Assembly: GCF_001039355.2 (NCBI RefSeq)
Contig: NW_019775707.1
Span: 170,559-234,558 of the forward strand
Reading direction: 5' to 3'
Source of the DNA: Lingula anatina
Taxonomy: Eukaryota > Brachiopoda > Lingulata > Lingulida > Lingulidae
Length of the DNA stretch: 64,000 nt
Shown: positions 1 to 25,031 of the stretch, one piece after another
How the letters are laid out: each line of letters starts with the position of its first letter
Position numbering within the stretch: the first letter of the stretch is position 1
Translations under genes and position numbers: made by a program
The notes under the pieces: generated by a model
The model's database searches: none
What the model was told of the DNA's origin: nothing
The model's input: the letters and a program-made list of their open reading frames with translations, nothing else

Positions 1-1539
1 TGTACATAATAAAAAGCAAACACCAAATACTATTAATTAAGTCTATTAATGTGGTTGAGAATTAAATAAAAATAGATTCTCTATGTCATACTTGTTGTGA
101 TGTAATTAACCAGTTTCTTGAAAGCTTTTTGTGGAGTATGAGTGAATCACATTTGCAATCAAATTTGTATTCAAATGTACTGAAACAGCCAAATTAAGTA
201 CCTAAAATGGCATTTTCTTGATTCTGATAATAAATTTGAATGAAGTTCTTACAGTCTTTCCAGGCAACAGGTGTTGGTGGTACAAAATGTACATGTTTAC
301 CTTTAAAATCTAAAATAAAGAAAAGAACACACATAATTGGTATCAATTTAAAAACTCGTTAATAAGTTTGTATTGTCAGGTGTTTTTTTTTATACAAGTC
401 GGCCAATAACTAGACAAATGATCTGTTTAAGTTAATGATAAATATTGGCAATAAAATATACATCACTGATCACCTGAACACCTTAAAAACAAAGTAAGTT
501 AAACACAATTACAAGGACGTATCAACTGATGACGAAACAATCCATTCAAGTTATTTAAAACAGTAGTTAGGAACATGATAGAATATAGAATAAGCAACAT
601 GATGATACTTTCTTGAAGTTAAAAAAAGGATGGACATTGTGTTCTAATATAATCAAAGAAAACTTAGTCAACATAATTACATTTCAAAATACAAACAATT
701 TCTGAAAATCAAAAATTATTTGTAAAAATCTAAGCTCTTGTTATGATGTGTTTACAAATTTCATGATTTTAATGTAATAATTCCTTAGCATATGAAACAA
801 AAAGCTACTGTCAGAAGACATGTTTTTTTCCCCAAACTCTCCATAAAAGATCTAAGTACCATACACCTGAAAATGGTAATGTCTACATCATAAATAGAAA
901 ACAAACTATTTTAACATCTGATCATATCAAATACTTGTCTAATTTTATATAAACAGCCTTATCTTAATGAAATTTACACATTGTCAGATTGTGGTATCTT
1001 TTTTAGTGTGCATCGTCTCTTTCTATGTGCGTTTCTTATACCTGCAAAAAATGAAGAATTTTCGAAGAAAAAAACTTGCACCTTTAGAGAATGTGACACA
1101 AGGTGGGGTGGGCCTTGGGTGCAGAAGCAGAATGTATACATCATAAAGTCACCCTCTTTACCATGAAGTTACTTTTAAAATATATATTCATGAAAAACAA
1201 AACTTCAACGAAGACACACATAGTGGTCTACAGTTCTTATAAATATGACACAATTCACTTTTGCCCTGAAGATAGCCAAAAGCTTCTTACAACCACTGCA
1301 TTTTGTGCAAAAGAACCACATAACTCATCCTGGCAGAGTAGACAAAATTGGCATCACATGATTTTTTCTTTCTCTTCATATGAATTGCCTATTTTTCTCA
1401 TAATAATAATTAAAGAAAAAATCTTGTCTGTTTCCTTGGTCAGAGTGGTATGAGCTGCCACTGGTACAGAAGGCGCCAATCAAAGAATGTACATAACTAT
1501 ATCTAAGTAGGCTTCAACATAAGTCAAGATGATGCCAAG

Positions 1540-1755
1540 CACTAGTCATTCAGGTGCCTGATACTTCAGGTAGGCTCCATGCATTAGCCAAGCAAGGGCT
1601 GGCATCAACCAGGTAGGTGCTTGGCACCGGTCAGGTAGGTGCCTGACATCAGCCAGGTACTAGGTAGTTGACATCAGCCAGGTAGGTGGTAGGCATCATC
1701 CAGGTAGGTAGCTGACATCAACCAGATTGGTGCTTGGCTTTGGCCAGGTAGACAC
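1540..1755. repeat. Degenerate minisatellite, ~20-30 bp units
   Basis: Imperfect tandem units built on CCAGGTAGGTG, separated by variants of CTTGACATCAG or CTGACATCAA. About eight units are visible, with variable unit length. The array has no coding interpretation. Confidence 0.7.
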
Positions 1756-2017
1756 CATATGTACCCAGTTTTTAACAAGCCAAGTAGGCAACAGTTTTAG
1801 AGAAAAACAGCAGATCTCAGTGTGGCACTGAAAATTCAAGGCAAAACTGTACCACATTTCCATTTGTTCCACGAAATGAGATTTCTGTACAGTCATTTGG
1901 ACCATTCCCATTCCCCTGACTGTTGTTCTTTACCAGCAGGTTTGTTTTGTGTGCATGCTTATCCTATGTCAAGTTGAAATTGTGGGTTTTGAACATAGGT
2001 GCTGATTTGTGCTGATA

Positions 2018-2023
2018 TTTATT
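2018..2023 (-). terminator. Candidate poly(A) signal of HDHD5
   Basis: The minus strand reads AATAAA about 100 bases past the HDHD5 stop codon. The spacing suits a short 3' UTR. No transcript evidence is available here. Confidence 0.5.
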
Positions 2024-2125
2024 ATGCTGCAATATCAAATCCAGCAGTATCTGTAACTGTACCCAAAACCTGTAAAACCTACAACACTTCCACGACACAT
2101 AGACTTCCTACACTCCCTCTTGCCA

Positions 2126-16598
<14,473 letters not shown>

Positions 16599-16950
16599 TT
16601 TCTAAATCATATACATCACAGTAGAGGTGTGTCTTAAACAGCCAATCAGATTGCTAGACATTAACATCACGTGGAAACACACGTTTCGCGGAACGGGACC
16701 CTGATCGGGTGAATCTTTCTTGTCAGCTTGTATGACGGACAGTGCATTTGTTTACGATGTAAAAGCCACCTTCTCAAATTTTGAAATCAATCAATATTTG
16801 ATATATATAATTTCCTAACCTACATACAATTATAAAAATACTCGCGTAAATTCGTGTGGGGTGTCTCTGCGATCGTCATAAACAAACCCACGTGGTTTTG
16901 TTTATGACGTAAATAGTGTCATAGAACCGGTGCAGATACACACGTGAGAT
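16599..16950 (-). promoter_or_regulatory. HDHD5 promoter region with three CACGTG E-boxes
   Basis: Sequence just upstream of the HDHD5 ATG. It contains GCCAATCAGA at 16641-16650 (CCAAT box) and three palindromic CACGTG E-boxes at 16668-16673, 16889-16894 and 16941-16946. CACGTG is bound by MYC/MAX, USF and MITF/TFE factors. The local CpG content is higher than in the surrounding AT-rich sequence. No opposing gene is seen within 1.7 kb, so this is probably not a bidirectional promoter. Confidence 0.5.
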
Positions 16951-16999
16951 GGAATCGTGATAAATGTAATGGTGTTGGTGCTTCGTTGTTTATCAAAAG

Positions 17000-18729
17000 A
17001 TATAGGAAAGTATGACAAATATGTTATAAATGAGGTTAAGAGCAAATTACATGTTAAATTAGTGCGTTTGGACAGAACAATGAATCAGCAGTGGCTTTGT
17101 ATATAGTGAAGGTTATCATCAGAAATCAACGACGATATTTGCGTTCGTAAACAGGTTATGAATATCTTATGCGCAGGTTTGTGACACAGTTTCCGAGGAT
17201 TTGTTTCAGATATCCCATTACTAAACTCGTCACTGCTCATTAAAACTGATAAGGAAAATGCTTATGTGTAAAAATATTAGCATTTTTCTTGGATCAAGAC
17301 ATAAATAAGATCGATTGGATGTTTTTGCAATTGTTAATTATCTCTCTATTTACTTAATATTTCATTTATTTACTTATGGGATCTTTGTACTTTCTATTGT
17401 ATTTTGATGCTGGAAGAAAGAAACAAATATAATAATCAGAAAAAAGAATGAATGAAAGAAAATGTTTTTAAAACATTCTTAACATTATTTTATTGAAAAT
17501 ATTATAGAAAATCTATCTTTTACATATTTACAGTCTGTTTTTTGGTTTAAGTTACACCAAAGATTGGTAACCTAAAACTTTATCAAAATACAAATCAAAC
17601 AAAAATATGGTAAGTAGGTCAAAGCATAGACCGTACCAACAACAGAAAGCAGCTCTAAGAAAGTAAAGTTCCCCTTCTGCTCTATGTAAACACTTACAAT
17701 GTATGAGGAAAATAAAACCAAAATCCACAAGCAGTTTATGGTAATGGATAAACAGCTGATTTATGACATCATTCTTCTCACATTAGTCATCCGGTTTACA
17801 GGGCACTGCCCTAAAAAAAGTGCCTTGATAACACTGATGTCACAGTGCTTTAGTCCCAGGCTTTCCCATCATTCTTTACTTGATAATCTACACACTGACT
17901 CATGGCATAGGTGCCGGAGGTCTGTATTGTACACAGAGTAAACTGATGTTTATAATCTAGTAGTCAATCTGGAGTCAAAAAAAATATATAGTCCAGTTTG
18001 CAAAAATCTTTTAATTTCTAGCAAATACCTAATTACTGCCTAATCAATGAATGGTTAAACATCCTTTGTATCTTGAATAGCTATGTTTTATCTCAAGTCG
18101 TAGAAAAAAAAACTTTCCTAGCTGCATACAATATTAGGTTAATTAGGCAACTTTTTGCATGCATGCATGTATGTTGTGATTTATAGTCTGCAATAACTGA
18201 AGCCCACTGATGTTTACGAGTGATGTCAGTGTATTTTACAATATTTTATACATTCCAAGTTTAGATCAATCTAGTTCGCTCGTCCTTTTCATTGCAGCTC
18301 TTGATGATACTCCAAATGTTTTTCAGTTTCACAAATTTATTTCTTCTGTATGTATCTGCCAAGTTCTACTATTATCCATCACAGTTCTCTCAGGTTTCAT
18401 ATTATTTCTCTATATCATATAGCTAAGGATCCACTGCCAGGAATAAAATCTTGCTCATTCCCATTTCCTTATAATGAATGCCAGGCACACAATGTTAGGA
18501 AAACTGTCATTTGGAATCAGTCCCAGCTGAACATGAAAAGCAACTGCTTGTCAATGTTTTTTATAGCAGTGATAACTTATCTTCGCCTCATATTTCCCAA
18601 ACACAGCTGTATCTGCCATACATCTTTACTGCCATTACACCACCTTCGCCCATTGTGCCAGCCTAAGAAGGTTGCATTAAACTGTACTTGTTATATCACA
18701 TTTCCAGATATACATCTTGAAGGGCAGTC
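17000..18729. other. Region between HDHD5 and ISY1, probably partly ISY1 3' UTR
   Basis: No conserved protein is seen. The minus strand has AATAAA near 17488, so the 3' UTR of ISY1 could extend over about 1.2 kb. The plus-strand ORF at 18350-18826 (158 codons) overlaps the last ISY1 exon and has no recognisable domain. Confidence 0.5.
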
Positions 18730-21700
18730 TCACGTGTCCAGCCCCATCATCTGTTTAACCTGGCCTTCCTCGGCTTGCAATGCCTCACTGGCATATTTTT
18801 CTAAAAGTTCTTGTTTCTTTCTTTGAAGTAATGCTTCTTCAATCTGAAAGTGAAAGTGAAAGCAAAGATGATCAATGAGGGAGACCCTAAGGACTGTTAT
18901 TTACTGATAATAGGGTGGTCCACAACCTGACCAGTTTGGTACATTGGAAGAGGTTGTGATAAAACCATATTAATGACTTATTTATACCCGAAAGGTGTTG
19001 TAGTCTTAAAAGATTTAGACAACTTCACTTACAATGAAGACGTCAACACCATCAAATAATATTTGATATAAAACACAATCACAAATGCTTAAATTTATTG
19101 AAACTATATTAATTAATTAATCAATTACCCCCTAACATAACACAGTGAAATATGGAGTCAAAAATGAGATCACGCTAGTATATCTATACAAATTACGTAA
19201 ATAACTAAGAACTGCAAAATTAAACATTAAATGGCTGGAACCAATGAGGACCAAANNNNNNNNNNNNNNNNNNNNNNNNNNNNNNNNNNNNNNNNNNNNN
19301 NNNNNNNNNNNNNNNNNNNNNNNNNNNNNNNNNNNNNNNNNNNNNNNNNNNNNNNNNNNNNNNNNNNNNNNNNNNNNNNNNNNNNNNNNNNNNNNNNNNN
19401 NNNNNNNNNNNNNNNNNNNNNNNNNNNNNNNNNNNNNNNNNNNNNNNNNNNNNNNNNNNNNNNNNNNNNNNNNNNNNNNNNNNNNNNNNNNNNNNNNNNN
19501 NNNNNNNNNNNNNNNNNNNNNNNNNNNNNNNNNNNNNNNNNNNNNNNNNNNNNNNNNNNNNNNNNNNNNNNNNNNNNNNNNNNNNNNNNNNNNNNNNNNN
19601 NNNNNNNNNNNNNNNNNNNNNNNNNNNNNNNNNNNNNNNNNNNNNNGGAGGAGGGGGGACTCACCTCTTTCTGAGATGGAACAGGTACATGAGCTATGAA
19701 GCTTTGTCCACTACCTTCCCCTGTGTCCATGGCACTGACCTCATCCTCTTCATCAGACTTTATAATAAATTAAATAAACACATGGAATATAACCTGCAGT
19801 ACACAAATTCATGACAAAATTTCCAAAAATTCAAGAAACTGATTTTTATAAAAAAGAAGAAAAACCCCAATTAATGAAGCAATTATAATAAGCACAGGGT
19901 TAAAAATGCACTTCGCTTTTCAATTCATCCCAGCCAAATGAATATGTCATGATGCCCTAGTTTTAATAATTGGTGGGGCCTTTGCTATGTTTAACAATTC
20001 AATTTGATCAACTAATTTGTTCAATAAATCTAACTTTAATTAAATGTATCAATATCACAAATCAAGTGAGACAAATTCAAGGTTCACCTCATGTTCATTA
20101 ACAGCATAGATATCCTCTTCCTTCGTCACAACATCGTCATCTGGGGGTACCTCGCCTCTCAAGATGGCCTCTTTCTTCTTTTTCCATTCTTCTACTTTGT
20201 TGGCTATGACTGGTAATAAGAAAAAATACAGTTTTACAAATACATTTGAAATCTTTTTCCTTTCCATATGTCTCAGACATCTCTAGATAAAAAATAGTTA
20301 AATATAATAAGAGCAAGTCATAGCAAATAAATATTATGGTACAAGAACTGCTTATTTATGAACGACACTTGTAAAATGCATACGAAATTATACCAAAAGA
20401 AAGTTATGTATAAAAGTGAATCAAACAGAAGACTAAGGTTCTCAGATGGCCCATGTGCATCCTGGGAGGTCCATCACTGATTGCCATAGCAACAACAGTC
20501 CTTTTTGTCCAACTCTTGACTGTCTTACACTAAAGTAACTTCCTTATTCAATTCCAAAACCAATTTCTGAAAGAAATCCCATCTTTTCATCCCTTTTCAT
20601 CAAATCCACTAACAATTCACAAGTGTGATGTCATTAAGCTAAGATTATCACCCATCGCTGTGTAATTCAAATGCTTTCTTTCATTGTGTTTTTTTTTCCT
20701 GTCAAGAAAAAAATATTCAATAAGCTAGAAAGGCACTATTTCAGAATTTCTTTTATAGTAAAATCATCCAATTGAAAGAAAAGGAAGCCTGGAATTAGAA
20801 TATTCCCCCCATACCTTCCTTCTCCATTTCCTGCTCCAGAGGTACCAGAACACCATCATCCTCATCTCTGTAACCATAGTAATCTGCATCTATATTCTTC
20901 ATCAACTCTGATCTGGTTTTTCTTGGCGGTGGCGGAGCTGAAAAAAAATCCAGGTAACACATGCTTGATTTTTGCCAACTCTAGATAAAATCTTTTATTT
21001 TTTTTCAGGCCCCAGTTTCACAAAGAATCTCAAATCCGTAGTCGACTAGCTTGGGGTGGGTGGCCTAGCTAGGTCGACTACGCTGAAGTCGACTAGGAGT
21101 GTTTCACAAAGAACCTAACGCCTTAGCTTGGCGTGCTTACCGTAGTCGACGCGCACGAGAAACTCTTCAAGAAAAGGAGGTGTAAAATTTCTTAAGTTTC
21201 ACAAGACATGACGTTTCATGGCCTCTTTCGACCGAGAACGATCGTTTATCAATAATAAAGATCAGTCAAAACGTAAACAAAGTTTGTTTTTGAACTTTAT
21301 TGATTAGTTTAACTTCAATGCAACTTCAAAGCAACAGTAAAACATTAGCTTGTCTTGGAACACAGCTGTCACACATCTAGCGGTCAAAAACATAAACAAA
21401 CCCGCGATTGGCTGGGTGAAGGTGTATTTCATTTTTTATTTAAATATTCAATAAATGTCAGTGCTATTCAAGGACACTATAACATAATATCTTGAAGGAG
21501 GTATGTTCTTTCCAAATTTTTGTTGTTTATGCTCTCATTTACCGAGTTTTAGTTGAGCTTGCTGACTTAAGTCTCCTCCTGAGGAGGCTAGACATCGTCG
21601 ACTAGCAGCTAAGAAAAAAACGACGTAAGCGACCTTTTAGATTCTTTGTGAAATGGGACTTAGTGACGTAACGACTTAATTACGTTGGTAACCAAGCTCT

Positions 21701-24700
21701 TAGTCGGGGAAACCGACTTAAGTTTTTTTGTGAAACGGGGGCCAGATCAATAAGATTTGATATTTTAACATTTGGCATTTTGACCCATTAACTTTTTTAA
21801 AGAAACTTAAATCACCTTCTTGTTCAAACAACTCCCGTACACCTGGTAAATCTTTGGCAGCACCAAAGTACCTGAAAACACAGACACATTTGTGTAAAAC
21901 CATTTCATAACATCTTAAGATCAGCATCCAACAAACTGCTATTGTTAAGCTACAGCAATGGAAACTAAATTGATGTGACTATATTTAATATTAAATTCAA
22001 ATCAAAATGCAAAGTTTTTATCAGCAAACACTGCACACATATTTATTGAAGTCCCAGACGAGTAAAGGTTTACCAACTCATAAACACATTTTATCCACTT
22101 AAAACAATGACTTCTACTTGTGCAAAATGAGGGTCCATTATCAATGACATGAGCACCCATTATCAATGACATGAGCACCATGATTGTTTTAAACACTTCT
22201 TAGACTCATTATAAGTACATAAATAGACATTCTTATAACTTTGTCAACAGTGTCGAATAAAAAGCATTTTTTTCTTTCGATATTAAACCAAATCCTTAGA
22301 ATGCCCTGATTTCAGACTTACTTGTATCCCTTGTTCCCTGGAACCTCCTTCCCTTCAGCATCAAGCATTTTAGGACCAGTTTTCTGCGAACAATGAAGAT
22401 ACCCAAATAAAGGCATCTTTCACATACTCAAAAAACCAAGACACTACAAAGTCCTTAACCTTTAACAACACTAATCAAATACAAACGCACACACACAAAC
22501 TGTGCCAGATCTATTCCAAAGAATGAGAAATTACAATAATAAGCTAGTTAAAGATTTCACAGCTTATAAAAGGGACATGGGCTTCTTTGATGCTCATGCT
22601 GTAATTTTTTCAAAAATATTATATGTTCAGATATATTCTAAGTACACTATTCTATTTTCAATTCACACCACAGATTCTCTCATTCCATACATACCCTGTA
22701 ATCAGGCCCTCCAAGTTCAACAATACGGTCTTCCCAGTATCCCTTTTCTCGTAATAGTTTGTTGATTTCATCATTGAGGTCCCGCAAACGAAACTCGCCC
22801 AAACCAGCTGAAGTGCAAGAAGTGACAACTGATGAGAAACTCTTCTCAAGTTGATAAAATTAATCTATATTCATTCATTTATAAATAACCTTTTGAAAAA
22901 ATGTTGGAAGTTCTGATTTGCTGAGTGGTCTATGTACAGACTAGAGAAAAGTTCTAAAATTTGTAATTTTCAGTTTTACTGGATGCCTTGAATTTGCCTG
23001 TTGCCTAAGTAACTCATTATATAGGAACCCCCACATTGCCCAAGAATGTAAGTCTAATAGGTAAATTAATCTGGTGACATAAAATGATGTCACAACATCC
23101 ACTTCCTGTTCATTTAGTGGGGACTACATGTTACAAATGCTAGGTTCCCCTGAAATGTCTTTTAGATTTTACATAATATACACTGCTACCGTTACAGTGT
23201 ATATAGTATGCACTGTAACAATTACTAAAAACCATAATAATTTACATAGTCATACAATATAAAGAGGAGATATCAGCTGGCCCCTGTGCACTCTGGGAGG
23301 TCCATCACTTGTTGCCATAACAACAGTCTGGAGCCCAATGTCTCACACACTGAGACATCAGCCTTTAGCGTGCAACTCATCATCTATCTCATAGGTATAA
23401 GAAGAGACGATAAGGGAGTCTATTAGTATTAACAAGGAGAAATAATATTAGATAAAATTTTACCATTTTGAATCTGTGCAACTTTTCTGGAAACTTCTCC
23501 AATAATCTGTCTTCTGAACTTCTCTGCTTTGTGTACATCATCACATTCTGTTGTCAGGTACGGTCTTCTTTCCTGAAGTAAACATGGATTTTCATTTTAA
23601 ATGCTCATGTCATATAAAGCAAAGATCTTAGTTTCTGATTTTTTTCCCCCATCACTTGCAAAATCGCACATTCAGACAACAAAAGGTGGGCCTCAAAGGT
23701 GTCTTGTTTGACAAGCTGATCCATCAGAATACTTGCTATAGTAGAAATACAAAAGCAGTGAAAAGATGTCAAGCTCTCAATCTGCACTCTATAGATAAAA
23801 ACCCAAGATATTACATAGTTCTTAACAAGAAGAAACCTCTTCACATGTCAAGAGGCCAATTTTCTATTTACAAATGTACTGGTATGCCAATGTGTAATGA
23901 GATGGCAATTCTAGGAAGATGTTTCCTCACCTTCTCCTTCACATTATCTATGTGTGCAGCCCTCCACCTGGCCAGCTTGGTCCTGGAATATAATATGCCA
24001 TTAGGGACCGTTAGAAAGTTTAATCAACTTAGGTAATTTCTTAAGATATGCAAAAATTCCTTTGGAAATAGCTTGATTAAAAGAACTGTTTCAAACAGCC
24101 AATAAGGTAATTATTTAAATTTTCTTCTATTGCTATATACAATGTTATTAATTTCCATCTCTCTTCAGGTATGTGAGACACAAGCATTCGTTTTAAATAA
24201 AATACTTACATGGCTTTCTCTGAATTTCGTGCCTATAATTAAAGACAAAGTGATACGTGGTTTTAAAAATCGTATAATTTAATCATTTTTCTATTAAATG
24301 CTAAATCTGTAAGGTCAAACTTGAAGACAGAAAAATAGTATACAGTAACACATGAAATTCATGCTACACATTATACTCCTTTGCAGATCCTATGGTGCAC
24401 TTTCTTTTCATTAAAAATACTGCTGTTTCAGTGTTTGTCAAGTCGTTTGGCTTCAAAAAACTATAAGGTACATTGCTTTAGTCAGAACAATTTGTTGAAA
24501 AAAAGATGAAATACTTAGTATTTTAACACCCCTGTGGCCACACAGGACAGAAAAGAGTATTTTGTGAGAGCAAATAAGGAGAATGTGTACATGTATTTGG
24601 TACTGAGAAACTACAGCTAAAAGAATCATTATTGTTTTACGAATAAACAACAGTCAAGCATATCATATATATAAATATATATAAGGGGCAAACTAATATT

Positions 24701-24951
24701 TCACAATGTTTTGGTCACCAAGAGCTGTTAGTTGGAAGTTGTTGTCAGTGTTATGTTGTTTAATTGTTGTGCAGAAATTGGAAAAGCAAGTAGAGTAAAT
24801 CAACGTAATTTTTCACTGTATTTACTAATTTTAGCTGGTTTAAACTGACATAACGTGCAGTTAATAATATTAAATTAAACTCTTTGAAGCATTTAACCCT
24901 GAATATGAGAATAAGACAAACTAATCATTCAAAGATTAACCCTCTTACCAT
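18730..24951 (-). CDS. ISY1: Pre-mRNA splicing factor ISY1
   Basis: Coding exons (minus): 24951-24949 (ATG only), 24232-24210, 23982-23931, 23572-23464, 22807-22695, 22383-22322, 21871-21816, 20937-20815, 20209-20088, 19757-19665, 18843-18730. All joins are GT-AG and in frame, giving 289 aa against about 285 in vertebrates. Recognisable blocks are MARNSEKAM at the start, TKLARWRAAH, then GLGEFRLRDLNDEINKLL, ELGGPDYR, YFGAAKDLPGVRELFEQE, an acidic linker, FIAHVPVPSQKE and the C-terminal coil LLEKYASEALQAEE. ISY1 is a component of the catalytic spliceosome and binds near the active site during branching. The 391-base N gap lies in the last intron and removes no coding sequence. Intron 7 carries a MITE. 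The gene is head to head with IMP4. Confidence 0.96.
19256..19646. other. Assembly gap (391 N) in the last ISY1 intron
   Basis: Run of N between ISY1 exons 10 and 11. Both flanking exons are complete and in phase, so no coding exon needs to be missing. Confidence 0.99.
20443..20508. repeat. Interspersed repeat copy 1, X-box-like core
   Basis: About 65 bases in an ISY1 intron, closely matching 23266-23330. The shared core is CTGGGAGGTCCATCACT followed by TTGCCATAGCAAC, which resembles an RFX X-box. Two copies in one gene indicate a dispersed repeat rather than a gene-specific element. Confidence 0.6.
21008..21743. mobile_element. MITE-like element, GGCCCC..GTTTCACAAA terminal inverted repeats
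   Basis: About 736 bp in an ISY1 intron. The left end reads GGCCCCAGTTTCACAAAGAA; the complement of the right end reads GGCCCCCGTTTCACAAAAAA. A second, inner inverted pair (TTTCACAAAGAATCT at the left, AGATTCTTTGTGAAA near 21640) and repeated GTCGACTAG motifs lie inside. No transposase is encoded, so it is non-autonomous. No clear target-site duplication is visible. Confidence 0.8.
23266..23330. repeat. Interspersed repeat copy 2, X-box-like core
   Basis: Second copy of the 20443-20508 repeat, with core CTGGGAGGTCCATCACT then GTTGCCATAACAAC. It lies in the same orientation in another ISY1 intron. Confidence 0.6.
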
Positions 24952-25031
24952 CGCGAAGACGAGCACGTTTGGCCTCAGTTTTTTGTCTTCCGGTTGAGCA
25001 TGCGCAGCAAAGCTTACCTTGACCTATAAAA
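24952..25031. promoter_or_regulatory. 80-bp bidirectional promoter between ISY1 and IMP4
   Basis: Only 80 bases separate the two start codons, which point away from each other. The interval holds CTTCCGG at 24987-24993 (ETS/GABPA-type core) and GCATGCGCA at 24998-25006 (NRF1-type). This pair is typical of CpG-rich, housekeeping bidirectional promoters. The transcription start sites must lie within or just beyond the opposing gene's first exon, so both 5' UTRs are very short or overlap. Confidence 0.75.

Larger units (their letters stand above)
1..2125. other. Intergenic/3' flank of HDHD5, no gene seen
   Basis: AT-rich sequence with no ORF that looks like a conserved protein. The open frames around 981-1453 have no recognisable domain and no splice context. 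The right end (about 2018-2125) is the likely 3' UTR of the minus-strand HDHD5 gene. A degenerate minisatellite occupies about 1540-1755. Confidence 0.6.

Noticed and set aside
1103-1453. 116-codon plus-strand ORF
   Set aside because: No recognisable domain, and length is unremarkable for AT-rich intergenic DNA.
18350-18826. 158-codon plus-strand ORF
   Set aside because: It lies opposite the last ISY1 exon and probable 3' UTR, with no domain or splice support.
18844-18866. GAAAGTGAAAGTGAAAG as an interferon-type response element
   Set aside because: On the coding strand it is the polypyrimidine tract of the last ISY1 splice acceptor.
19227-19730. Open frames of about 150-167 codons over 19256-19646
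   Set aside because: They are made of N and are artefacts of the assembly gap.
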